Positions 8,148 to 18,620 of a stretch of DNA of 64,000 nt are shown here, in pieces. The notes under the pieces were generated by a model, which saw nothing but the letters and a program-made list of their open reading frames with translations, ran no database searches and was not told the DNA's origin. Location: positions 1,426,001-1,490,000 of the forward strand of contig CAWHYG010000007.1 of NCBI GenBank assembly GCA_963833505.1, in the 5' to 3' direction. Every line of letters starts with the position of its first letter. The first letter of the stretch is position 1. The position numbers were made by a program, and so were the translations under genes. The stretch is from CAWHYG01 sp963833505 (lineage in GTDB: Bacteria > Eisenbacteria > RBG-16-71-46 > CAIMUX01).

Positions 8148-8262
8148 TCGGATCACTCGACGAGATCCTGCAGGGCACGAACTCCGGCGATCGGCGGGTC
8201 GGAGCCGAAGCGGTCCTTCGGGCGCTTCTCGCGCGCGGTTCGATCGGCCTGGCCACGACGCT
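8148..8262 (+). pseudogene. remnant of a mutS-family ATPase (C-terminal ATPase motif)
   Basis: One plus-strand frame reads LDEILQGTNSGDRRVGAEA and continues VLRALLARGSIGLATT. This is the Walker B / signature / D-loop stretch of MutS-family ATPases, in which DEI..GTNS..R..GA is nearly invariant and TTHDL follows. After GLATT the similarity stops (the histidine-aspartate switch is lost), and upstream residues do not match a P-loop domain. About 36 codons survive with no start, so it is a fossil of a mutS-like gene, possibly from a mutS-related family common in Acidobacteria and relatives. Confidence 0.7.
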
Positions 8263-8554
8263 GATCTGCGGAACGGGCGGAAGCTCCGACTTCGCTGAGT
8301 CCCCGACCTGGTGGCGGCCGGTGCGGGCGCGCCGGGCTGCTTCGTGCGAGTCCGGGTTGGCGCTCTCGGCATCTTCGGAATGTCCCGTGGCGCGGCTTGA
8401 TGCGGCGCAAGCGGGCGTTCTAAGCTAGAGCCACCTGAACCGGGACGGCGTTTGCGATCGCCGGCGGAGCCACGATTCGCCCCCGAACTCGGACTAGTGA
8501 GCCGGCGCCGGAATTCGCGGTCGACGGCGAAGGCGGCCGGCAAGGGAGGGCAGG

Positions 8555-9136
8555 ATGCCGGAAGAACCCGAGGTCGAAACCGAAAAACTCCACGAGGCGA
8601 TCCACGAGGAGCTGGAGCGCGAGGGAGGCAGATTCCTCAAGCGGATCGCCCTGACCACCGCGATGCTGGCGGCGCTGGCGGCGATCGCCTCTTTGCGCGC
8701 CGGCGACACTGTCAACGAAGCGCTGGTCTTGAAGACGGAAGCGACCCGGCTCCAAGCCGAGGCGTCGGATCAATGGGCCTACTACCAGGCGAAGGGAATC
8801 AAGGCCGCGGTGAAGGAAGCATCCGCGTCGTCGTGGCAGGCCGCGGCCAAGGATCCGCCGCCCGCCCTGGCCGAGACCCAGAAACGGTACGGAGACGAGC
8901 AGCAGGAGATCCAGACGAAAGCCCGGGAACTCGAGGCCACCCGCGATGAGAAGTCCGCCGAGGCCGACCACCTCCTTCGGCAGCATCACGGATTCGCCAA
9001 CGCGGTCGCGTTCTTCCAGGTGGCGATCGCGCTGGGGGCGGTCGCTGCGCTGACCCGGAACCGTCTCGTGTGGTACGGCTCGATGATCCTGGGCCTCGGG
9101 GGCCTGGCGCTCTTCCTGGCCATGCTTGTCCGTTGA
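8555..9136 (+). CDS. DUF4337-family membrane protein
   Basis: A 193-aa protein. It has an acidic N-terminus, a first hydrophobic helix at about residues 28-48 (LTTAMLAALAAIASLRAGD), a long charged and probably coiled-coil middle (about 55-140), and two closing helices (about 145-190). This layout matches DUF4337, a widespread family without assigned function. ATG 8555 follows a GGGAGGGCAGG ribosome-binding site. It appears monocistronic, 190 nt before rnhB. Confidence 0.72.
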   Translation: MPEEPEVETEKLHEAIHEELEREGGRFLKRIALTTAMLAALAAIASLRAGDTVNEALVLKTEATRLQAEASDQWAYYQAKGIKAAVKEASASSWQAAAKDPPPALAETQKRYGDEQQEIQTKARELEATRDEKSAEADHLLRQHHGFANAVAFFQVAIALGAVAALTRNRLVWYGSMILGLGGLALFLAMLVR

Positions 9137-9327
9137 GTCGCGGGCGAAGAGGTCTTCGAAGCGGAAGGAAAGGGGCGGGCAGCTCACGAGAGGCCGGTCG
9201 GACGAGTTTCTGGACCGATGGCTAGACGATTCACCGGCGGTTGCACGTGCGGGTGCGTCCTGGTCCGGGGCCGGCATGAAGGAGGCGTCTTGACCACTGC
9301 GCCAGCGCATCGGGCGCCGAGCTCCTG

Positions 9328-10005
9328 ATGGCGGCGTCTCGACGATCGGCGGCGGCCCCTCCGGCCGCCGCGGCCGCCGAACGTCGACGTTTGTACAAGC
9401 TGCTCGCGGTCGAGCGACGTTGGCGGCGCCGCGGATACGCGCGCATCGCCGGGGTGGATGAAGCGGGCATGGGACCCCTGGCCGGTCCGGTGGTCGCCGC
9501 CGCCGTGGTGTTTCCCGCAGGCGAGGTCATCTCGGGCGCGAACGATTCCAAGCTCCTGACCGCCCGTTCTCGCGAGGCGTTGGCCGGCATGATTCGCGAC
9601 CGCGCCATGGCGTGGGCTCTCGGCATCGCCACCGTGGCGGAAATCGATGACCTCAACATCTACCAGGCGGGATTGCTGGCCATGCGCCGCGCGCTCGACG
9701 GCCTCTCCTCGGTGCCGGATCTGGTGCTTCTCGACGCGCGCACGCTGCCGGCCCTGCCCTGGCCCCAGGAGGCGCACATCCGCGGGGACGCTTCCATCCA
9801 TTGCATCGCCTGCGCGTCCATCCTGGCCAAGGTGCATCGGGACGGGCTCATGCTGGAATTCGACCGCCTCTATCCCGATTACGGATTCGCGCAACACAAG
9901 GGATACGCCACCGCCGCGCATCGGGAGGCCATCCGGCGTCTCGGCCCCAGCCCGATCCACCGGAGGAGCTTTCACGGAGCCGGATGGCAGATGGAGCTGT
10001 TCTGA
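9328..10005 (+). CDS. rnhB: ribonuclease HII
   Basis: A 225-aa enzyme that cleaves RNA in RNA/DNA hybrids and misincorporated ribonucleotides. The catalytic acidic residues are visible in GVDEAGMGPLAGP, NDSKLL, LLDARTL and GDASIHCIACASILAKVHRD. An Arg/Ala-rich extension of about 35 residues precedes the catalytic core. ATG 9328 overlaps the TGA of a 12-codon frame that begins at TTG 9290, 4 nt after GGAGG, which might provide coupling; no direct ribosome-binding site precedes ATG 9328. A thioesterase gene follows 13 nt downstream. Confidence 0.92.
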   Translation: MAASRRSAAAPPAAAAAERRRLYKLLAVERRWRRRGYARIAGVDEAGMGPLAGPVVAAAVVFPAGEVISGANDSKLLTARSREALAGMIRDRAMAWALGIATVAEIDDLNIYQAGLLAMRRALDGLSSVPDLVLLDARTLPALPWPQEAHIRGDASIHCIACASILAKVHRDGLMLEFDRLYPDYGFAQHKGYATAAHREAIRRLGPSPIHRRSFHGAGWQMELF

Positions 10006-10018
10006 AAAAGGAGTGCGG

Positions 10019-10465
10019 ATGGACTACCCGGTCGAGGCCGAGCTGGAAGTGCGGTTCCGCGATTGCGACCCGATGGGCCATGTGAACAACGCTGTCTACG
10101 CCACGTATCTGGAGGTCGGGCGGCAGGCCTATTGGCGACGCTTCACCGATCCACGGGACTACCGTCAGGTGCCGTTCGTGGTCGTGAGGATCGAGATCGA
10201 CTTTCGAAGTCCGGCGATCGTGGGCGAGGCGCTGCGCGTCGCGCTTCGCGCCTCCTGGATCGGCCGCCGTTCCTTCGGTCTCGAGTACCGGATCACCGAA
10301 CGGAAGAGCGGACGGCTGGTGGCTGAGGCCCGGAGCGTCCAAGCCGCCTTTGACTATGCCAGGTCGGCCGTCATCCCGGTGCCGGAAGACCTGCGACGCC
10401 AGTTGGAGACGGTGGAAGGCCGGCCGGTTCCGGAGAAGCCGGTCGGACCGGAGGGAGCATCCTGA
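10019..10465 (+). CDS. acyl-CoA thioesterase, 4HBT/YbgC-like hotdog fold
   Basis: A 148-aa hotdog-fold protein. RFRDCDPMGHVNNAVYATYLE is the 4HBT motif, with the catalytic aspartate in DCDPMGHVNN. Substrates are acyl-CoA thioesters, but chain preference cannot be told. ATG 10019 follows AAAAAGGAG with good spacing. The stop codon overlaps the start of the 5'-nucleotidase gene (TGATG). Confidence 0.85.
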   Translation: MDYPVEAELEVRFRDCDPMGHVNNAVYATYLEVGRQAYWRRFTDPRDYRQVPFVVVRIEIDFRSPAIVGEALRVALRASWIGRRSFGLEYRITERKSGRLVAEARSVQAAFDYARSAVIPVPEDLRRQLETVEGRPVPEKPVGPEGAS

Positions 10466-12153
10466 TGAACGCGTCCCGCCGAACCGGCTCGATCTGTCCC
10501 GGCAGCGCCCGGGCTGGCATTCCCGGTCTCCTGACTGCTTCCGGCATTTCGCGGGCTCGAGATTCCGACCTGCCGCCCGGCTCCGGCCTTTCCCCGTCCG
10601 GCCTTCCCGGCCCCCGTGCTCGTTCCCGCTTCCGGGCGGACCTTCTCGGTCTTCGTGTCCTTGCCGCACTCGTGCTGGTCGCTTTGGTTCCCGTGCTCAG
10701 CCTCGCGGTCTCGCTCACCATCCTGCACACCAATGACACCCATGGGCACCTGCTGCCCTTCAGCTATCCGTCGATCGTCGATCCGGGATCGGCCGAGTCG
10801 GACCTCTCCACCCGCTCCGACATCGGCGGCATCGCCCGCCGCGCCACCCTGGTGCGCCAGATCCGCCGGGAACTGGGGGCCAAGGGAATCCCGGTCTGGC
10901 TCATCGACTCCGGCGACATCTGCGACGGATCTCCCTTCTCGACCGAGTATCACGGCGAGGCCGACGTGGCCGCGATGAACTCCTGTGGTTATGACTTTGC
11001 CACGTTGGGAAACCACGAGTTCAACAACACCCTCGATCAACTCCATCGCCTCATCTCCCAGGCGAAGTACCGGATCCTCTGCGCGAACGTCGAGGAGAAG
11101 TCGACCGGCAAGCCGCTGGTCCCGCCCTCCGCCGTCGAGAACGTCGGCGGCCTTCGCCTCGGACTCTTCGGGCTCGTGACCCATGAATCCGCCTCCTACC
11201 CGGCCGCCCGCGAGGGCGTCGACATCAAAGGAGAGATCGAGACTGCGCGGAAGTTGGTCGCGGAGCTCAGACCGCAATCCGACGTCATCGTGCTGATCTC
11301 CCACTGCGGCAAGGCCGTGGACGAGAAGATCGCCGCCGAGGTTCCCGGAATCGACGTGATCCTGGGCGGGCACTCCCACTCGCGGATCCCCGTCGGAGAG
11401 CTTCTCTGGCATTCGGACGACCTCGTGGCCGACGACGTCAACGGCACGGTCATCGTGCAGGCGTTTCAATGGGGCGGCGAGCTGGGCCGTCTCGATCTAC
11501 TCTTCGAGAAGGATGCGCAGGGCGTCTGGCGCCTCGACCGCTACCGGGATCGTCTCATTCCCATCACGGCTTCCCTGCCCGCCGACAGCGCCGTGGGCGC
11601 GGTGGTCGATCATTACTGGAAGCCGATCGCGACCAGGTACGGAGAGGTCATCGGCACGGCCGCGGCCGACTTCGCCGACCGCGGCGATGACCTGGCGGAG
11701 TACAACCTGGTGGCCGACGCGGTGCGCGAGACCGTCGGCGCCGATTTCGAGCTGGAGAACCTGGGCGGCGTGCGGGCTCCGCTGATCCAGGGGCCGATCA
11801 CGCTGGGCGACATCATGACCGTCGATCCGTTCGAAGACACGGTGGTGACCTTCAAGATGTCCGGCCGCGACCTCAAGCGCCTGCTTGCCGAAGAGGCCCC
11901 CGCCGTTTCAGGGATCCGGTATCGGCTGATGGGCCGGCATTTGATCGAGGCCACCCTCGACGGCCATCCCCTGGAGGACGACCGGTTGTACCAAGGCGCC
12001 TCCAACTCCTACTTCGCGGCGCACGCCTTGAAGAACGTACCTTGCGCGGACACCGGCCGGCTGCGGTCCGCCGTCGTGACCGATTACATCCGGAAGAAGG
12101 GGACTTTGGAGCCGGCCTACGACGGGCGGAGGGTCGTGCTCGAAGGCGAATGA
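10465..12153 (+). CDS. secreted 5'-nucleotidase / UDP-sugar hydrolase family protein
   Basis: A 562-aa metallophosphoesterase. Motifs in order: LHTNDTHGHLLPF, DSGDICDGSPFS, GNHEFNNTLDQL, ISHCGKAVDEKIA and GGHSHSRIP, which supply the two-metal site, then the C-terminal 5'-nucleotidase substrate domain. It would hydrolyse extracellular or periplasmic nucleotides. The signal segment (LLGLRVLAALVLVALVPVLSLA) is preceded by about 58 Pro/Gly/Ser/Arg-rich residues, unusually long for an n-region; the DNA there is rich in CCGG-containing degenerate repeats. Start ATG 10465 shares its A with the upstream TGA and has GGAGG 10 nt before it. Confidence 0.88.
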   Translation: MNASRRTGSICPGSARAGIPGLLTASGISRARDSDLPPGSGLSPSGLPGPRARSRFRADLLGLRVLAALVLVALVPVLSLAVSLTILHTNDTHGHLLPFSYPSIVDPGSAESDLSTRSDIGGIARRATLVRQIRRELGAKGIPVWLIDSGDICDGSPFSTEYHGEADVAAMNSCGYDFATLGNHEFNNTLDQLHRLISQAKYRILCANVEEKSTGKPLVPPSAVENVGGLRLGLFGLVTHESASYPAAREGVDIKGEIETARKLVAELRPQSDVIVLISHCGKAVDEKIAAEVPGIDVILGGHSHSRIPVGELLWHSDDLVADDVNGTVIVQAFQWGGELGRLDLLFEKDAQGVWRLDRYRDRLIPITASLPADSAVGAVVDHYWKPIATRYGEVIGTAAADFADRGDDLAEYNLVADAVRETVGADFELENLGGVRAPLIQGPITLGDIMTVDPFEDTVVTFKMSGRDLKRLLAEEAPAVSGIRYRLMGRHLIEATLDGHPLEDDRLYQGASNSYFAAHALKNVPCADTGRLRSAVVTDYIRKKGTLEPAYDGRRVVLEGE

Positions 12154-12207
12154 GGCGGCTGGGATCGGGTCACTGGCCGATGCTGGCCGATGCCGGTCGC
12201 GGCCGGC

Positions 12208-14133
<1,926 letters not shown>

Positions 14134-14181
14134 GGCCCTCCGCTCCCTTTCCTTGTCCTCTGGCTCAATCGCGGGCCCGCG

Positions 14182-15993
14182 TCACTTCGCCCCGAACAGC
14201 GCCTTCAACGTGGGTTCGAGGCGAGCACCCCGCAGGTCCGCGTCCATGGCCACGATCTTACCCGTTCGATCGACCAGAAGCGGCCGCGGAAGTCCCGTGA
14301 TCTCGAAGGCCAGGGCCGAGGCTCCGTCGAACCCGCCGTCGACGAAACCGTTGCTCCAGGTCATGGCGAGGCCTTTCTTCGCCGCCCGCCTCCAGAAGCT
14401 CCACACCGCTTCCGGCGATTCGTCGAAGGAGAGGCTCAGGACCTCCAGACCCCGGGAATGGAACTCCTGGTAGGCGCGCGTCACGCCGGCCTGCTCGGTC
14501 AAGCACGGAAGGCACCAGGTCGCCCAAGGGTCGATCAGGAGAAACCTGCCCTGGAAATCGCTCCGTGTATAACGCTGGCCGGGATGATCGAGCGAGGCGA
14601 AGGAGTAGTCCGGGAGGGAGCCGCCGGGGTGAATCTCCCCGTCCGGGCGCAGGATCTTGACCGCGTAGCGCACCGCCGACGTCGCCGGGTATTCCTTCCG
14701 GAGCCGTTCGTAGAACCGGTGCGCTTCGGCCGCATTCCCCGCTTTGTCCGCCCGCACGAGCGAACAGAGCAAAGAGGCCGCCCGCACCGCCGGATCAGGA
14801 TGCTGAGCCGCGGCCTGGAGATAGGACTCATCCCAGACACCCGGCCGCTTTGTGAAAGCCTCCAGGCAGAACATGTCCGGGTCGAGACTCCACCAGGGCG
14901 AAAGCGGTGACACCCGCCGCGCCACCGCCCGGATCACGGAGGTGTCCGGCTCGGAGGTTCCGAAGGATTCCAGCTCGAGCCGGGTGAGCAGGATCAGCTC
15001 CCGTTCCGAAGCGGAGAGGCCGGGCTCGTCTCCTTCTCCCTGCCGCTCGAGGTCCGCCTTGTCCGTATCCTCCTTTTCCGGATGCAGCGCGATCAGCGCC
15101 GCGGAGAGTTTCAACGTGTCGCCGAGCCCGTAGGCGTGCGCCTGGTTCAAGCCCTGGCGGATATAGTAGCGGCGCTTGAACTCATCCTGGATTCCGGCCA
15201 GGCGGCGGTACGTCTCCCCCAGCTTCGCCAGATCCGCGTGAGCGGGGTCGAGCCGCACCCGGAGCGGCGCTTCGGAACGGACCAGTTGGCGCGGATCGAA
15301 GGCGATCGCGACCGCGGAATCGGCCGCCGGCACGATCGCACGCCATCCGCCTCCACGGTCGGGAGCGAAATCGACCGCCTCGGTGCCGGTGACGCCGCGT
15401 CCGGAAACCTCGACGCCGATCACCTCGTAGGCAATGCTGTCGCGAACGGCCTTGAGATGGGCCGTATACGTCCCGTCCGCCTGCCGCACCATGGGAACGG
15501 CGCGATTCGGGGAAAACCCATTCCAGTCTGAGACCACCTTGGCTCCGCTCAGATCGGTCTGGAGTCGGGTCGTCTGAAGCCTGACCTCGACCCGGAGCGA
15601 CTCGGGGCCGTCCACCGGAATCGGGACCAGGGCCGGTTCATGGTAGACGCCGGAGAGCTCCAGCATGAGCAGCCCGCGAGCGCGCGCCTCGAGCCGGAAG
15701 GATCCGTTGGCCGCGACATCCGTCGCCGCGAAGACGGTGTCCGCCGTCCGGCCGGGGTCAGCCGGGCGGCGCCGCAGCTCCGCGCGCGCGCGGCGCATCG
15801 GGCGCCCGTCGTGGCCGAGGAGCACGCCCGTGATCCGAACGGGCGGCGCCGGGAGCTCGGCGTGCGATTCGGAGGCGCCCGGGATCGATGCAGCAGCCTG
15901 CGTCTGGGCGTGGGCCGGTTCTCTTAGCGGACCCGCCAGCAGCGCCAATCCGGCCAGAAACCCGAGCACGTTTCGTGTTCCATTTGCGACCAT
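14182..15993 (-). CDS. exported TlpA-like thioredoxin-domain protein
   Basis: A 603-aa protein with a signal peptide (GFLAGLALLAGPLREPAHA). The N-terminal region contains a carboxypeptidase-regulatory-like stretch (ITGVLLGHDGRPMRRARAEL), the middle is a helical, possibly TPR-like region, and the last 150 residues are a TlpA/ResA-type thioredoxin domain with DPWATWCLPCLTEQ (CxxC), a cis-proline segment GLPRPLL and DRTGKI. It probably works as a periplasmic disulfide reductase, as Bacteroidetes proteins of this architecture are thought to do. ATG 15993 is preceded by GGGGAGAT. Confidence 0.82.
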   Translation of the reverse strand: MVANGTRNVLGFLAGLALLAGPLREPAHAQTQAAASIPGASESHAELPAPPVRITGVLLGHDGRPMRRARAELRRRPADPGRTADTVFAATDVAANGSFRLEARARGLLMLELSGVYHEPALVPIPVDGPESLRVEVRLQTTRLQTDLSGAKVVSDWNGFSPNRAVPMVRQADGTYTAHLKAVRDSIAYEVIGVEVSGRGVTGTEAVDFAPDRGGGWRAIVPAADSAVAIAFDPRQLVRSEAPLRVRLDPAHADLAKLGETYRRLAGIQDEFKRRYYIRQGLNQAHAYGLGDTLKLSAALIALHPEKEDTDKADLERQGEGDEPGLSASERELILLTRLELESFGTSEPDTSVIRAVARRVSPLSPWWSLDPDMFCLEAFTKRPGVWDESYLQAAAQHPDPAVRAASLLCSLVRADKAGNAAEAHRFYERLRKEYPATSAVRYAVKILRPDGEIHPGGSLPDYSFASLDHPGQRYTRSDFQGRFLLIDPWATWCLPCLTEQAGVTRAYQEFHSRGLEVLSLSFDESPEAVWSFWRRAAKKGLAMTWSNGFVDGGFDGASALAFEITGLPRPLLVDRTGKIVAMDADLRGARLEPTLKALFGAK

Positions 15994-16223
15994 CGAAAGG
16001 ATCTCCCCTGCGGTCCCGCTGAAGCGAGACCCTCCGGACGGCGCTGTCTCGCCGCCATGCGAAACGCTTTCGCGCGGCGGGCCATCCTCAAGGACATTGG
16101 CGTGCCCCGCCCGGCCGGCAGGCGCACTCCGCGTAGTATGTCGAGGAGGTCGAGGCGGCGCAACGGAGGAGCCGAAGGAACTGCTGAACCAGCCAGCGAT
16201 CGCGTTCGCTCACCCCAGCAACC

Positions 16224-16853
16224 GGCGAAGCTCCGCCGAGGTACGACGTTTCACTCGTCCAGGTCGGTCCACCTCCGCCGAATTACGACGCCCCGGTCGT
16301 CCAACACGGTCCATTCCCGCGGAACTACGGCGCCCCGGTCGTCCAACACGGTCCACTCCCGCGGAACTACGACGCCTCGGTCGTCCAAGGCGGTCCATTC
16401 CCGCGGAACTATGGCGCCCCGGTCGTCCAACACGGTCCACTCCCGCGGAACTACGACGCCTCGGTCGTCCAACACGGTCCACTCCCGCGGAAATACAGCG
16501 CCTCGGTCGTCCAAGGCGGTCCATTCCCGCGGAACTACGGCGCCTCGGTCGTCCAAGGCGGTCCATTCCCGCGGAACTACGACGCCTCGGTCGTCCAACA
16601 CGGTCCACTCCCGCGGAACTACAACGCCTCGGTCGTCCAAGGCGGTCCACTCCCGCAGAACTATGACGCCTCGGTCGTCCAACACGGTCCACTCCCGCAG
16701 AACTACGACGCTTCGGTCGTCCAAGGCGGTCCACTTCAGCCGAGTCAAGGCGGCTCGGTCGTCCAGGTCGGTCCACCTCCGCCGAGGTACGACGTCCTGG
16801 TCAACCAGAACGGCCCACCTCCGCCTGAGAGGTTCGTCTCAGGAATCGAGGTG
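16224..16853. repeat. 15-copy, 42-bp tandem array
   Basis: Fifteen units of exactly 42 bp run without a break. Central units (16308-16727) differ at few positions; the two left-most and three right-most are more divergent. Nearly all frames stay open. In the frame beginning at 16224 each unit encodes a 14-residue peptide like GPLPRNYDASVVQH, with outer units like GPPPPRYDVLVNQN, which looks most protein-like. However, that frame has a TGA at about 16185 and no start codon after it. It may be a disrupted gene for a repetitive secreted protein or a pure minisatellite. There are no spacers, so it is not CRISPR. Confidence 0.9.
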
Positions 16854-17041
16854 GGTTCCGGGCGGAGCGACGGGTTTGCCTCGATATCGACTCATGAACA
16901 GCGGTTCCACAACCGTCGTAGGTGTCGGCAGTTGCAGGGTACTCTGCTCGACAGGGAGATCCGCCTCGATCGGATGGCGCCGGTTCCCGAACAGACAGCC
17001 CCGGCGCCGAGGTGCACTCCGACTCAGGGGCCGGGGAGCGT

Positions 17042-18469
17042 TCAGGAACCGGCCGTGCGCTTCACGTATTCGAACTCGAGCGGGAGTCCGTGGATGCCGC
17101 GCGAAGGCGGCGCGATCCACTGCGCGAGCTTTCCGGGCTCCACCACCGGTTCCATGAGAGAGCGCACGTAGGCCAGATCATCCGCGGTCGGCAGGAATTC
17201 GTCGCGCCGTCGATCCCACTCTTCCTTCGAGAGCAGGCGCCCGGACGGGTCGCAGGAAAGCCCGGCGTAGACCCCGATCCGCCGATGAAACGCCGTCGAG
17301 GGAAGCGCCAGGCGAAAGTCGGAACCGGCCGCCTCGCAAGCCCGGTTCCACTTCTCCACGCCGCGGCGGCAGTCTTCGATATAGGCGTCGCGCAGGATCG
17401 CGTTCATGGCGTTCCGAAGCGGCACCTCCTCGGGCTCGAACCTTCCCTCGGTGGGCACCGGCAGGGAATAGACGCCTTCGAGCGCGACGTGATCGGCGTG
17501 CTTCTGCTGTTCCTGGGCCCTTCCTTTGAGGCCGGCCGCGAAGTAGAGCGCGGCGTTGCTGGAAACCTCCCCGCCGAAGAGGTCCATCGAGACCGAAAAC
17601 CAGTGGTTGAGATAGCGCTGGATCAAAGGCAGGTCGATGCCCCCGGCGCGGCGCGGGTCTCCGCCCGGAGCTTCGCGCGCCAGCTCGCAGGACCGCTGGA
17701 CCACGCGAAGCACGCCGGTCTCTCCCACGAACATGTGGTGGGCCTCCTCCGTCAGCATGAAGCGGCAGGTTCGCGCCAGCGGATCGAAGCCGCTTTCGGC
17801 CAGGGAGAGGAGCTGGTACTTCCCGTCCCGGTCGGTGAAGAACGTGAACATGAAGAAGGCCAGCCAGTCGGTGATCGGTTCGTTGAAGGCGCCGAGGATC
17901 CGGGGCTTGTCCGGATCGCCGCTCCGGCGGTCGAGCAGCGCTTCCGCCTCCTCGCGGCCGTCGCGCCCGAAATAGGAGTGCAGGAGATAGACCATGGCCC
18001 AGAGATGGCGTCCCTCCTCGACGTTGACTTGGAAGAGATTCCGGAGGTCATAGAGCGAGGGGCTGGTGGCGCCGAGAAGACGCTGCTGCTCGACCGAGGC
18101 GGGCTCGGTGTCGCCCTGCGTCACGATCAGGCGCTTCAACGCGTTGCGGTGCTCGCCCGGCACCTGAGTCCACACCGGCCGCTCCGGCGCGTCGCCGAAT
18201 CCGATCTTCCGGTCCGGAACCGGATCGGCCAGGAAGATCCCCCACCGGTAGTCGGGCATCTTCACGTAGTCGAAATGCGCCCACCCGTCGGCGTTGGCGG
18301 ACACGGCGGTGCGAAGCCAGATCTGGTCGGCCTGGAATCCCTCCGGCCCCATGTCCATCCACCAGCGGAGAAAGTCGGGTTGCCACTTTTCCAACGCCCG
18401 CTGGAGCCGCGGATCGTGGGAGAGATCGACGTTGTTCGGGATCCGATCGTTCTGGTTCACGGTGCTCAC
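17042..18469 (-). CDS. boxB: benzoyl-CoA 2,3-epoxidase catalytic subunit BoxB
   Basis: A 475-aa di-iron oxygenase component that epoxidises the ring of benzoyl-CoA with O2 in the aerobic box pathway. EEGRHLWAMVYLL near residue 150 and EEAHHMFVGE near residue 240 place metal-ligand Glu and His residues at the positions expected for BoxB, and the length matches (about 475). GTG 18469 is preceded by GGAAGGA. It lies 151 nt downstream of boxC. The reductase BoxA, which supplies electrons, is not in the window. Confidence 0.93.
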   Translation of the reverse strand: MSTVNQNDRIPNNVDLSHDPRLQRALEKWQPDFLRWWMDMGPEGFQADQIWLRTAVSANADGWAHFDYVKMPDYRWGIFLADPVPDRKIGFGDAPERPVWTQVPGEHRNALKRLIVTQGDTEPASVEQQRLLGATSPSLYDLRNLFQVNVEEGRHLWAMVYLLHSYFGRDGREEAEALLDRRSGDPDKPRILGAFNEPITDWLAFFMFTFFTDRDGKYQLLSLAESGFDPLARTCRFMLTEEAHHMFVGETGVLRVVQRSCELAREAPGGDPRRAGGIDLPLIQRYLNHWFSVSMDLFGGEVSSNAALYFAAGLKGRAQEQQKHADHVALEGVYSLPVPTEGRFEPEEVPLRNAMNAILRDAYIEDCRRGVEKWNRACEAAGSDFRLALPSTAFHRRIGVYAGLSCDPSGRLLSKEEWDRRRDEFLPTADDLAYVRSLMEPVVEPGKLAQWIAPPSRGIHGLPLEFEYVKRTAGS

Positions 18470-18506
18470 GGCTCGATCATCCTTCCGCGATGGTGGTTCT
18501 CGGGCC

Positions 18507-18558
18507 TCAGGGCTCCTCTGTCCTTCACTGAATCAGGGCTCCGCCGCTCTTCACTGAA
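18507..18558. repeat. tandem 26-bp direct repeat between boxC and boxB
   Basis: Two adjacent 26-bp units (18507-18532 and 18533-18558) share TCAGGGCTCC at the left end and CTTCACTGAA at the right, differing only in the central few bases. They occupy most of the boxC-boxB spacer. Function unknown; a recent local duplication is likely. Confidence 0.7.
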
Positions 18559-18620
18559 CCTTCCATCGGTCCTCCCGTCCCGCCGCAGCGCCTCTCGTCC
18601 ATCGGCGATCAGCGCCTGCG

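Noticed and set aside
9290..9328. 12-codon leader frame (TTG start, GGAGG upstream) overlapping the rnhB ATG
   Set aside because: Too short to support as a gene; noted only as a possible coupling device.
16210..16776. Minus-strand 188-residue Arg-rich protein over the 42-bp array
   Set aside because: All frames of the array are open by repetition; this one has no credible ribosome-binding site or family and is the least natural composition.
16224..16853. CRISPR array
   Set aside because: Units are contiguous 42-bp copies without unique spacers, and no cas gene is nearby.
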